A DNA stretch of 15,270 nt from F1-20-MAGs119 sp040401695 (GCA_040401695.1 JBBANY010000058.1:1-15270); one strand, 5' to 3'. Counted from the first letter of the stretch, positions 6,609 through 12,881 are shown. The notes: generated by a model not told the origin, from the letters alone. Translations and numbers: made by a program.

Positions 6609-7335
6609 CCTGCAACGAACGCCTGATCAAGACGAGGGTGACGAGCCCAAGGAGAACCAGGCCCGCGGGCACGAGCACCGCCAGGATGACGCGGCCGGAT
6701 TCGCCCGAAAGTCCCGACAACACTCCCGATTCGACCGACGAGCCGTCGACGTTCAGCGTGCGGGCCACGTCCTCAAAGTCGGGACACACAATGCCCGAGT
6801 TGTTGATGTCGGCGACTTCGTTGCCGCCGAAGAGTGGCGCCGCTTCCGTTACGCGCGAGTAGATGCGGCCGGTCGTTGCATCGAGTGCGGTACCGACGAG
6901 GTACGAGTCTCCGACCTCGAGGAATTTCACGTCGCGGCCGTAGTAGATACCCACTTCGGTCACCACGGTGCCGTCGACATTGGGAACTTCGGTCGAGTAT
7001 CCCGCGAGACTTCCCGACCTCAACCGAACGAGTTCGAAGAGCGCCTGCGTCGCATCGAGCACCTTGACCTTGCCGACGAACACCGCCTGTGACACGGGTG
7101 CGGGTGGACAACCCACGGGCACGGTCGTGGTTGCCGACGGCACCGTGCTCACGGATACGACCTCCGGCGGAACCGACACACCTCCCTGTTCGTCGACGGG
7201 TTCGTCGACGGGTTCGTCGACCGGGACCTCGACGATCGTCGACGTGCCGTTCGGGTCGACGGAAGCGTGGGCTTGCGAGGCGAACGCCAGCACCACCGGC
7301 ACCGCGAGCGCCGCAACGACACGACGACCGCGCAC
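6604..7335 (-). CDS. Secreted, C-terminally anchored protein of unknown function
   Basis: The 243-residue protein has a signal peptide (about residues 1-24, ending QAHA), a Pro/Asp/Glu/Val linker with the repeat PVDEPVDEPVDE at 38-49, and a Thr/Ser/Val-rich stretch. A globular domain at about 76-185 is bounded by its only two cysteines (C76 and C184, possibly disulfide-linked). A single membrane helix lies at about 216-237, followed by a short basic tail, so the domain should sit outside the cell. The domain pattern (VFVGKVKVLDATQALFELV, then a short YYGRDVKFLEVGDSYLVGT stretch) recalls small beta-barrel OB/NTR-like domains of secreted actinobacterial proteins; this is by eye. The GTG start lies five bases after the stop of the enoyl-CoA hydratase-like gene, so co-transcription is likely. 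Confidence 0.75.
   Translation of the reverse strand: MRGRRVVAALAVPVVLAFASQAHASVDPNGTSTIVEVPVDEPVDEPVDEQGGVSVPPEVVSVSTVPSATTTVPVGCPPAPVSQAVFVGKVKVLDATQALFELVRLRSGSLAGYSTEVPNVDGTVVTEVGIYYGRDVKFLEVGDSYLVGTALDATTGRIYSRVTEAAPLFGGNEVADINNSGIVCPDFEDVARTLNVDGSSVESGVLSGLSGESGRVILAVLVPAGLVLLGLVTLVLIRRSLQA
7189..7224. repeat. 12-bp tandem repeat, three copies
   Basis: TTCGTCGACGGG occurs at 7189-7200 and 7201-7212, with a one-mismatch copy at 7213-7224. In the minus-strand gene it encodes the PVDE repeat of the linker. In-frame repeats like this can change copy number by slippage. Confidence 0.85.
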
Positions 7336-7340
7336 GCCCG

Positions 7341-8132
7341 TTACCGGCCGCGGAAGACTGGGTCGCGCTTCTCGGTGAAAGCTGCGATCGCCTCGGCCGT
7401 GTCCTTCGTGCCGAAGTTGACCGTCTGCGCCGCGCCTTCGTCGTCGAGTGCCTCTTCGAGCGTGACGTTCATGGCGTTGTTCAACATGCGCTTGGTCTGG
7501 GCGATCGCAATCGGTGGCATGGCGGCGAGTTTCTTCGACCAACCATCGACGAAGGCATCGAGTTCCACGTCGGGCACGACCCGATTCACGAGCCCGATGC
7601 GCTCGGCCTCGGCTGCGTTGATGATGTCGGCGAAGAGGGCGAGTTCTTTGGCGCGATGCAGACCAACACGACGCGGCAACAACCACGATCCGCCGAAGTC
7701 GATGCTGAGCCCGCGCTTGGCAAAGATCTCCGAGAATCGGGCATTCTCGGAGGCAACCACGAGGTCGCATCCGAGCGCCATGTTCATACCGGCGCCAACG
7801 GCAACCCCGCGAACCTTCGCAATGACGGGTTGGGGCAAACGCGCGAGGGCCATTGCGACGTCGCCGACGTTGCGCATTCGCGCCAACTGATGCTGCCTCG
7901 CCGACGCGTCGTCGCCGGCCCACAGGTCGGCACCCGAGCAGAAGTCGCCGCCCGCGCCCGTGAGCACCACACAACGATCGTCGGGTGACGCGGCAACCTC
8001 GCGGAAGGTTGCAAGAAGTTCACTCCACATCTTGTTGTTCGCGGCATTCTTCTTTGCCGGGCGGTTGAGGGTGACGGTGACGACGCCGTCGGCCCGCTCG
8101 ACGATGATTGTCTCGAACGCGTTGGTTGTCAT
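7341..8132 (-). CDS. Enoyl-CoA hydratase/isomerase family protein
   Basis: The 263-residue protein is a crotonase-fold enzyme. It has the first oxyanion-hole segment GGDFCSGADL at 61-70, the second at VAVGAGMNMALGCD (110-123), ASENARF at 127-133 and GLSIDFGGSWLLPRRVG at 141-157. By alignment with rat mitochondrial hydratase the two catalytic glutamates are replaced (Asn117 for Glu144, Phe137 for Glu164), while Asp145 sits where PaaG-type isomerases carry their catalytic Asp. Isomerase, hydrolase or lyase chemistry on an acyl-CoA is therefore more likely than classical crotonase activity. The substrate is unknown. The ATG at 8132 has TATCGT six bases upstream, predicting a leaderless mRNA. A longer frame from 8147 is possible but would begin inside the promoter. 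Confidence 0.9.
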   Translation of the reverse strand: MTTNAFETIIVERADGVVTVTLNRPAKKNAANNKMWSELLATFREVAASPDDRCVVLTGAGGDFCSGADLWAGDDASARQHQLARMRNVGDVAMALARLPQPVIAKVRGVAVGAGMNMALGCDLVVASENARFSEIFAKRGLSIDFGGSWLLPRRVGLHRAKELALFADIINAAEAERIGLVNRVVPDVELDAFVDGWSKKLAAMPPIAIAQTKRMLNNAMNVTLEEALDDEGAAQTVNFGTKDTAEAIAAFTEKRDPVFRGR

Positions 8133-8150
8133 GACCCGACGATACATAAT
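8122..8150 (+). promoter_or_regulatory. Promoter of the 36-residue membrane protein gene
   Basis: TTGGTT at 8122-8127 and CATAAT at 8145-8150 are separated by 17 bases, and the GTG at 8157 follows six bases after the -10. This is the best combined -35/-10 pair in the window. The -35 lies inside the coding region of the divergent enoyl-CoA hydratase-like gene. Confidence 0.6.
8139..8144 (-). promoter_or_regulatory. -10 box of the enoyl-CoA hydratase-like gene
   Basis: TATCGT on the minus strand, six bases before the ATG at 8132. It abuts the -10 box of the divergent gene (8145-8150) with no base between them, so the two promoters cannot be occupied at the same time. Confidence 0.55.
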
Positions 8151-8156
8151 GACGCC

Positions 8157-8267
8157 GTGGGATTCGATGCGACGCGGAAGCGGGTCAAGCGCCGTACGGA
8201 CATCGTCTTCGTCGCAGCCGCGCTGACCGTCGCCATCGCCCTCGTTGCCTGGGCTTTTCTTGGGTGA
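8157..8267 (+). CDS. 36-residue single-span membrane protein
   Basis: This frame starts with GTG at 8157 and encodes a basic N-terminus (MGFDATRKRVKRRTD) followed by one hydrophobic helix from about residue 16 to the end (IVFVAAALTVAIALVAWAFLG). Basic-then-hydrophobic order predicts an N-in, C-out membrane peptide. Support comes from a good -35/-10 pair placing the transcription start on the GTG, GC-rich third positions, and only three bases between its stop and the ATG of the zinc-binding protein, which suggests a two-gene operon. No function can be assigned. It is short enough for automated annotation to miss, and I know of no named family. Confidence 0.65.
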   Translation: MGFDATRKRVKRRTDIVFVAAALTVAIALVAWAFLG

Positions 8268-8270
8268 CCG

Positions 8271-8483
8271 ATGACTGACATCTGGAGCGGTCTCTACGGG
8301 CCAGTCGAGGTGCGTCGCGTGCAGCCCTACGAAGCAACGAAGCCCTACGTCTGTCCCGGCTGCAACCGCGAAATTCCGACCGGAATGGGGCACTGCGTCA
8401 CGGTTCCGGCCGACGCGCCGGATTTGCGTCGCCACTGGCACCACGCGTGCTGGGATCGTCGCGACCGCACCACGTCTTCCTGA
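8271..8483 (+). CDS. Small zinc-binding-motif protein of an actinobacterial family (70 aa)
   Basis: The protein has the pattern CPGC at 28-31, His41, RRHWHHACW at 53-61, giving likely zinc ligands C28, C31, H57 and C60. The segment VQPYEATKPYVCPGCNREI and the RHWH..CW ending match short conserved actinobacterial proteins that databases often label ATP/GTP-binding without experimental support; I see no nucleotide-binding motif. The compact zinc knuckle suggests binding to protein or nucleic acid, which is inference. It starts three bases after the stop of the 36-residue membrane protein and is probably co-transcribed. Its stop lies four bases from the end of the convergent yraN gene. Confidence 0.82.
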   Translation: MTDIWSGLYGPVEVRRVQPYEATKPYVCPGCNREIPTGMGHCVTVPADAPDLRRHWHHACWDRRDRTTSS

Positions 8484-8487
8484 CTTG

Positions 8488-8931
8488 TCAGTAGGCGTTC
8501 TCGACGACGTCGATGGCAGTGCCCACCACGAAGGCCGCATCGAAACGCAACCGCGAATTCGGCACGCCGTTGTCGCGTGCCCACCCGAACGCGGTCCGAC
8601 GCACGGTTCGGCACTTGGCCGGTGTCATCGCCTCGGCTGCGAAGCCGTACTCGTTGTTGCGTCGGGTCTTGACTTCGCACACGGCAAACACGCCGTTTCG
8701 CTCGGCGATGATGTCGATCTCTCCCCTGCCGTGACGCACATTGCGCCCGACTATGCGCCAACCATTGCGCACGTACCACGACGCGACGAGGTTCTCGCCC
8801 CACGCTCCGCGGGCGCGACGAGCGGCGGCTAGATCTCGGGGCCGGGCAGTTCCTCGACGTTCACGTCCTTGAACGAGAGGATCTTCACCCGGGGAACGAA
8901 TCGGCTCTTGCGGTACATGTCCCACACCCAT
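8488..8931 (-). CDS. yraN: UPF0102 family protein YraN (start uncertain)
   Basis: The conserved core begins at about residue 38 of this frame: ARRARGAWGENLVA, GRGEIDIIAE at 68-77, CEVKTR at 85-90 and RLRFD at 127-131. GEID and EVK form the PD-(D/E)XK nuclease-like active-site pattern (E71, D73, E86, K88) typical of YraN, a family of uncertain function linked to DNA uptake or processing by context. The start is a problem: between the DUF2469 stop (8829) and the first conserved residues there is no in-frame ATG, GTG or TTG. The nearest usable starts are GTG 8925 or ATG 8931, deep inside DUF2469, giving an overlap of about 100 bases. GGAG lies 11 bases before ATG 8931. A rare start codon or sequence error is the alternative. 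Confidence 0.85.
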   Translation of the reverse strand: MGVGHVPQEPIRSPGEDPLVQGRERRGTARPRDLAAARRARGAWGENLVASWYVRNGWRIVGRNVRHGRGEIDIIAERNGVFAVCEVKTRRNNEYGFAAEAMTPAKCRTVRRTAFGWARDNGVPNSRLRFDAAFVVGTAIDVVENAY

Positions 8932-9122
8932 GCGTCGGTCAACTCCACTTCGATGAGCGGACGGGGACCGTCGGCGGCGACACGCGTGACGACCTCGTTC
9001 GCGAGGTAGAAACGGCGTTCGGACTCGACCGCGAAGCGGAACATGGACACGACGTCCTGGTATTCCTGGGCGAGCTGCAGTTCGCGCTCGGCCTCGAAAT
9101 TCTCGAGGTCGTCGGTGTTCAA
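8829..9122 (-). CDS. DUF2469 family protein
   Basis: The 97-residue product matches the actinobacterial DUF2469 family: DDLENFEAERELQLAQEY near the N-terminus, ERRFYLANEV at 36-45, ELTDAWVWDMYR at 61-72 and SFKDVNVEEL at 83-92. Its function is unknown. In Mycobacterium the homologue lies in the same cluster between rnhB and yraN. I chose the TTG at 9122 because the product then begins MNTDDLENFE, like its relatives, and GGGG lies about five bases upstream; a second TTG at 9143 would add seven residues. The gene follows rplS by 46 bases, and its 3' end probably overlaps the true start of yraN. Confidence 0.9.
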   Translation of the reverse strand: MNTDDLENFEAERELQLAQEYQDVVSMFRFAVESERRFYLANEVVTRVAADGPRPLIEVELTDAWVWDMYRKSRFVPRVKILSFKDVNVEELPGPEI

Positions 9123-9168
9123 CGTGGCCCCGGCACGAGGCAATGGTTCACGTCAGTGTGTGCGCGGA

Positions 9169-9516
9169 TCAGGATTCGCGCTTCTCGCGAATCTTGGCGG
9201 CCTTGCCGGTGCGCTCGCGGAGGAAGTAGAGCTTTGCGCGGCGCACTTCGCCACGGTGCATCAGTTCGACCTTGGCAACCGCTGGGCTGTGCTTGGGGAA
9301 GGTGCGCTCGACACCCACGCCGTAGCTGAGCTTGCGGACGGTGTACGACTCGGCAACGCCCGAGCCCTGGATCGCGATGATGTTGCCCTGGAAAATCTGG
9401 ATGCGCTCTTTGCCGCTTTCGACGACGCGCACATGAACCTTGACCTCGTCTCCGGCGCGGAGGTCGGGCAGGTCGCTGCGGATGTACTGGTTGTCGACGA
9501 GGTCGGTGGTCTTCAT
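9169..9516 (-). CDS. rplS: 50S ribosomal protein L19
   Basis: The 115-residue protein has the full L19 pattern: LRAGDEVKVHVRVVESGKER at 19-38, IQIFQGNIIAIQGSG at 39-53, SYTVRKLSYGVGVERTFP at 57-74, and VRRAKLYFLRERTGKAAKI at 91-109 with a basic tail. L19 sits at the 30S-50S interface of the large subunit and contributes an inter-subunit bridge. The ATG at 9516 is 11 bases after the trmD stop, consistent with one transcript; the ribosome binding site is weak. Confidence 0.97.
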   Translation of the reverse strand: MKTTDLVDNQYIRSDLPDLRAGDEVKVHVRVVESGKERIQIFQGNIIAIQGSGVAESYTVRKLSYGVGVERTFPKHSPAVAKVELMHRGEVRRAKLYFLRERTGKAAKIREKRES

Positions 9517-9527
9517 GGGGCGATCCG

Positions 9528-10301
9528 TTACTGGTCGGGGGCGGGTGTGCCGCCCTGAGCGAACGATGAAGGATACGAGACGGGGGCGAACTCTTCCAAC
9601 AGTCTCTTTTCCGCGGCCGAAAGCCCTCCACGGGCCTCGATGAGGTCGGGTCGCGCCCGAATCGTGCGGTGCAGCGCCTGGGCGAGGCGCCAACGGGCAA
9701 CGAGCGCGTGGTCGCCGCCACGCAACACGTCGGGGACCGACCACCCACGGAAGTCGGCCGGGCGCGTGTATTGGGGTTCTTCCAGCAAACCCGTGGCTCC
9801 AAAACTTTCGGTCAAGGGCGACTCGGCGTTGCCCATCGCACCCGGAACGAGCCGCACGACCGCCTCGATGATGAGACATGCCGCCACTTCCCCGCCCGAC
9901 AGCACCACGTCGCCGACCGACACCTCGGCGTCGACGAGATGTTCGCGCACGCGTTGGTCGACGCCTTCGTAGCGGCCGCAGAGAATGCTGAACCCGGGAA
10001 GTTCGGCGAGTCGACGCGCCATTGCCTGATCGAAACGATCACCTCCGGGGCCGACGAGAATGAGTGGTCTGGGCGGCTGCACGGCGTCGACGGCGTCGAA
10101 TATCGGCTCGGGGCGCATGAGCATGCCGGCACCACCACCGAAGACCGTGTCGTCGACGGAGCGATGGACGTCGCTCGTGTGGTCTCGCAGGTCGTGGGCA
10201 CGCAGATCGATGAGTCCCGTCTCCCGGGCCTTGCCGAGCAGGCTTTCCGAACAGAAACCATCGACGATGCCGGGGAAGATGCTGAAGACGTCGATACGCA
10301 T
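9528..10301 (-). CDS. trmD: tRNA (guanine37-N1)-methyltransferase
   Basis: The 257-residue SPOUT-fold enzyme methylates G37 next to the anticodon of tRNAs, using SAM, which prevents +1 frameshifting. Seen motifs are the N-terminus MRIDVFSIFPG, FGGGAGMLMRPEPI at 54-67, CGRYEGVDQRV at 108-118, the knot region LSGGEVAA at 134-141, RLVPGAMGN at 150-158, TESF at 164-167 and EEPQYTRPADFRGWSVPDVL at 174-193. Arg150 matches the catalytic Arg154 of E. coli. The general base Asp169 of E. coli appears to be Glu165 here. The ATG at 10301 shares one base with the rimM stop (TGATG), a coupling arrangement typical of this operon. Confidence 0.96.
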   Translation of the reverse strand: MRIDVFSIFPGIVDGFCSESLLGKARETGLIDLRAHDLRDHTSDVHRSVDDTVFGGGAGMLMRPEPIFDAVDAVQPPRPLILVGPGGDRFDQAMARRLAELPGFSILCGRYEGVDQRVREHLVDAEVSVGDVVLSGGEVAACLIIEAVVRLVPGAMGNAESPLTESFGATGLLEEPQYTRPADFRGWSVPDVLRGGDHALVARWRLAQALHRTIRARPDLIEARGGLSAAEKRLLEEFAPVSYPSSFAQGGTPAPDQ

Positions 10302-10795
10302 CAGGCGTTGTCCTGCAGGTCGAGTAGCCCCTCGGGCGGCGACACCGTGACGACACCGTCTTCGCGCGACGTCACGAACGGAACCGGCACGAGCACGCCG
10401 CGGTCGGTTTCGAGAATCGCGTGTGCGGGATTGTCGATGACGGCCACGCACGTTCCGAACTCGGTTCCGTCGACGGAAATGATGCGCGCTCCCACGAGAT
10501 CGTGAACCCACAAAGCGGCGGGGTCGTCGATGGGTTCGCCGTAGACGACTTCGTTCGTCAGTTTGGCCGCCTCTTCGCGCACGCCGAGACCCTCGAGCAC
10601 CACGAGGAAGCGGTCGTTCGACGGCCTGATGGCCTCGATCGTGCGCCATCCCCCGGCAACGAAGACCCGCGAACCGGCTCGTCTGCGTTCGGGACGATCG
10701 GAGACCAAGCTGAGATAGATCTCTCCGCGCACTCCGTGGGGCCGACCCAGTCTGCCGATTTCGAGAAGACCGTCGGGCGGGCTGCTCATCGACAC
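10301..10795 (-). CDS. rimM: Ribosome maturation factor RimM
   Basis: The 164-residue protein begins, after a short tail, with the RimM signature IGRLGRPHGVRGEIYL, followed by a beta-barrel domain up to about residue 95 and the PRC-barrel domain (LWVHDLVGARIISVDG, then DNPAHAILETDRGVLVPVPF). It assists 30S head assembly by binding protein S19. GTG 10795 has GGA about six bases upstream; an in-frame ATG at 10789 would shorten it by two residues and is equally possible. It follows the KH-domain gene by 20 bases and its stop overlaps the trmD start by one base. Confidence 0.95.
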   Translation of the reverse strand: MSMSSPPDGLLEIGRLGRPHGVRGEIYLSLVSDRPERRRAGSRVFVAGGWRTIEAIRPSNDRFLVVLEGLGVREEAAKLTNEVVYGEPIDDPAALWVHDLVGARIISVDGTEFGTCVAVIDNPAHAILETDRGVLVPVPFVTSREDGVVTVSPPEGLLDLQDNA

Positions 10796-10815
10796 GGGTT
10801 ATCCGTCAACACGGC

Positions 10816-11085
10816 TCATTCATCGACGAAGTCGACGTCGACGTCGACGCCGTCGCGGCTTGCCGCCGCACGCACCACGGTGCGAATGCTTTGTGCCGTG
10901 CGACCGCGACGGCCGATGACACGACCGAGGTCGCCCGAGCCGACGCGCACCTCGAGGTACACCTTGTCGTCACCCTCGCGATGGTCGACCGACACCGCAT
11001 CGGGGTCGTCGACGATCGAGCGAACGACGTGGTGAAGTACCGCCGTCGCCGTGGGTGCGGGAACCAGGTTGCCGCTGTCGCTCAC
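10816..11085 (-). CDS. khpA: KH-domain RNA-binding protein (KhpA family)
   Basis: The 89-residue protein consists almost entirely of one KH domain. The RNA-binding GxxG loop is GRRG at 58-61 within RVIGRRGRTAQSIRTVVRAA, preceded by VYLEVRVGSGDLG. Such proteins, placed between rpsP and rimM in many Gram-positives, bind RNA and partner with KhpB/Jag. The GTG at 11085 overlaps the rpsP stop (GTGA), so translation is coupled to S16. The acidic C-terminal VDVDVDFVDE is encoded in part by three consecutive GTCGAC units. The symbol is by family and position. Confidence 0.92.
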   Translation of the reverse strand: MSDSGNLVPAPTATAVLHHVVRSIVDDPDAVSVDHREGDDKVYLEVRVGSGDLGRVIGRRGRTAQSIRTVVRAAASRDGVDVDVDFVDE

Positions 11086-11354
11086 TTGGCGCTCTTCGAA
11101 GCGGTGAACTGTGCCCACGCGCCCGAGATCTCGAGAAGCTTGCGCACACGCTCGGTGGGCTGTGCACCCTGCTGCAACCAGGCAACCGCTTTGTCATTGT
11201 CGACCTTCAGGTGCGACGGCTCTTGACGCGGGTTGTACTGACCGAGAATCTCGATGAAGCGACCGTCGCGCGAGCGGCGCTCGTCGGCGACGATGATGCG
11301 GTAATGCGGCTGCTTGGTCTTTCCGACACGGGTGAGACGCAACTTGACTGACAT
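11082..11354 (-). CDS. rpsP: 30S ribosomal protein S16
   Basis: The 90-residue product matches S16 throughout: MSVKLRLTRVGKTKQPHYRI at the N-terminus, ADERRSRDGRFIEILGQYNP at 23-42, and a C-terminal helix region ending AQPTERVRKLL. S16 binds 16S rRNA early in 30S assembly. The ATG at 11354 has a strong Shine-Dalgarno site (AGGAG, six to seven bases upstream), the clearest in the window, in contrast to the leaderless-type starts elsewhere. It lies 59 bases after ffh, and no TANNNT box sits at the leaderless distance, so it probably relies on a longer transcript. Its stop overlaps the GTG of the KH gene. Confidence 0.97.
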   Translation of the reverse strand: MSVKLRLTRVGKTKQPHYRIIVADERRSRDGRFIEILGQYNPRQEPSHLKVDNDKAVAWLQQGAQPTERVRKLLEISGAWAQFTASKSAK

Positions 11355-11413
11355 GAAAACTCCTGCAACTGGGTCGTCGAGGCTGGAGGCGGCCGCGACC
11401 GGACTGGGAAAGG

Positions 11414-12871
11414 CTATCGGAAGTCGCGAAAATCGGGAAAGGCCCCGGGGTTTTTCTGGCCGGGCAGACCCGGCTGGCCCGGCAGGCCCAAACCCGAGAG
11501 ATCGCCAGCACCCATCTGCTTCATGGCCTTTGCCATCTTGACGGGGTTCATCTTGGGCGCCTTGCCCTTCTTGCCCGACTTCTTGCCCGCCAGGCCGCCC
11601 ATCTGCTTCATCATGCGCTGCATCTCGCTGAACTGCTTCACGAGGCGGTTCACGTCGGGCACGGTGGTGCCACTCCCCTTCGCGATGCGGACACGTCGCG
11701 AACCGTTGATGATCTCGGGGCTGCGACGCTCTTCGGGGGTCATCGACCTGATGATCGCCTCGGTCACCTTCACTTGATCGTCGCCGATCTCTGCGTTCTT
11801 CAGTTCCTTCGGCATGCCGGGGAGCATTCCCATGATGCTGGAGATCGACCCCATCTTCTTGACCTGCTGAAGCTGCTCGAGGAAGTCGTCGAGGGTGAAT
11901 TCGCCCTCGAACATTTTTGCCGCGGTCGCCTCGGCTTCTTCTTTCTCGAAGACCTGCTCGGCCTGCTCGATGAGCGTGAGAACGTCGCCCATGCCGAGAA
12001 TGCGCCCTGCCATGCGGTCGGGGTGGAACTGTTCGAATGCATCGATTTTTTCTCCCGTCGCCGCGAAAGCGATGGGCTTGCCGATGACTTCCTTCACCGA
12101 CAGGGCGGCACCACCACGTGCGTCACCGTCGAGCTTGGAAAGAATCACACCGTCGATCTCGAGCGTCGCATTGAAGGCCTCTGCGGTGTTGACCGCGTCC
12201 TGGCCTGTCATCGCGTCGATGACGAGGAAGGTGTAGTGCGGCTCGATCGCGTCACTGATGCGACGAATCTCGTCCATCAAGTCGGCGTCAATGGACAAAC
12301 GGCCGGCGGTGTCGACGATGAGAACGTCGCGGCCGATACGTCGTGCCTCCGCGAGACCGCGCGTTGCGGTGGTCACCGGGTCGCCCGGTTCCGAAAACAC
12401 CGGGACATCGATCTGGCGACCGAGCGTGCGCAACTGCTCGACCGCGGCCGGACGCTGCAAGTCGGCTCCCACCAGCAACGGTTGGCGACCCTGCGACTTG
12501 AACCAACGGGCCAACTTGGCGGCGCTGGTGGTCTTTCCCGATCCCTGGAGGCCGGCCATGAGGACGACGGTCGGTGGCTTGCCGGCATAGGTGATTTTCA
12601 GCGTGTCGCCGCCGAGGATTGCCGTCAGTTCCTGGTTGACGATCTTGACGATCTGCTGGCCCGGGTCGAGGGCCTTCGAAAGCTCTGCGCCGACTGCCTG
12701 CTCGCGAATGCGCGCGACGACGTTGCGCGCGACGGTGACGTTGACGTCGGCGTCGAGCAGTGCGGCCCGGATTTCCGCAAGGACTTCGTCGACGTCGTCC
12801 TCGGTGAGGCGGCCGCGACCACGGACCTTGTTGAGAATCGACTCGAATTTCGAACTCAGGCTGTCGAACAT
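11414..12871 (-). CDS. ffh: Signal recognition particle protein Ffh
   Basis: The 485-residue GTPase recognises signal sequences of nascent membrane and secreted proteins and, with SRP RNA, hands the ribosome to FtsY. The N domain begins MFDSLSSKFESILNKVRG and contains ALLDADVNV at 37-45. In the G domain are the P-loop GLQGSGKTT at 107-115, GADLQRPAAVEQL at 135-147, DTAGR at 187-191 and SKLDGDARGG at 245-254. The Met-rich M domain runs from about 325 to 455 (GEFTLDDFLEQL, MGMLPGM, FSEMQRMMKQMGG). A short Gly/Pro-rich tail (LGLPGQPGLPGQ) follows. ATG 12871 gives the canonical N-terminus; upstream TTG 12892 is less likely. It starts 13 bases after the lipoprotein gene. Confidence 0.98.
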   Translation of the reverse strand: MFDSLSSKFESILNKVRGRGRLTEDDVDEVLAEIRAALLDADVNVTVARNVVARIREQAVGAELSKALDPGQQIVKIVNQELTAILGGDTLKITYAGKPPTVVLMAGLQGSGKTTSAAKLARWFKSQGRQPLLVGADLQRPAAVEQLRTLGRQIDVPVFSEPGDPVTTATRGLAEARRIGRDVLIVDTAGRLSIDADLMDEIRRISDAIEPHYTFLVIDAMTGQDAVNTAEAFNATLEIDGVILSKLDGDARGGAALSVKEVIGKPIAFAATGEKIDAFEQFHPDRMAGRILGMGDVLTLIEQAEQVFEKEEAEATAAKMFEGEFTLDDFLEQLQQVKKMGSISSIMGMLPGMPKELKNAEIGDDQVKVTEAIIRSMTPEERRSPEIINGSRRVRIAKGSGTTVPDVNRLVKQFSEMQRMMKQMGGLAGKKSGKKGKAPKMNPVKMAKAMKQMGAGDLSGLGLPGQPGLPGQKNPGAFPDFRDFR

Positions 12872-12881
12872 GACGCCCGTG

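Noticed and set aside
7336..7974. Upstream extension of the secreted repeat protein through the enoyl-CoA hydratase-like gene
   Set aside because: The extension is Arg-rich shadow sequence. The GTG at 7335 directly precedes the signal peptide.
8480..8491. CTGACTTGTCAG inverted repeat between convergent genes as a terminator
   Set aside because: The loop is only two bases, and the symmetry comes largely from the two opposing TGA stop codons. No T-tract.
10831..10848. Three consecutive GTCGAC units as a regulatory repeat
   Set aside because: They lie inside khpA and encode the acidic VDVDVD segment; Asp and Val codon bias explains them.
11355..11413. Hairpin between ffh and rpsP as terminator or ribosomal-protein leader
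   Set aside because: Only a five-base GGTCG/CGACC pairing with a long loop and no T-tract. No conserved leader structure was recognised.
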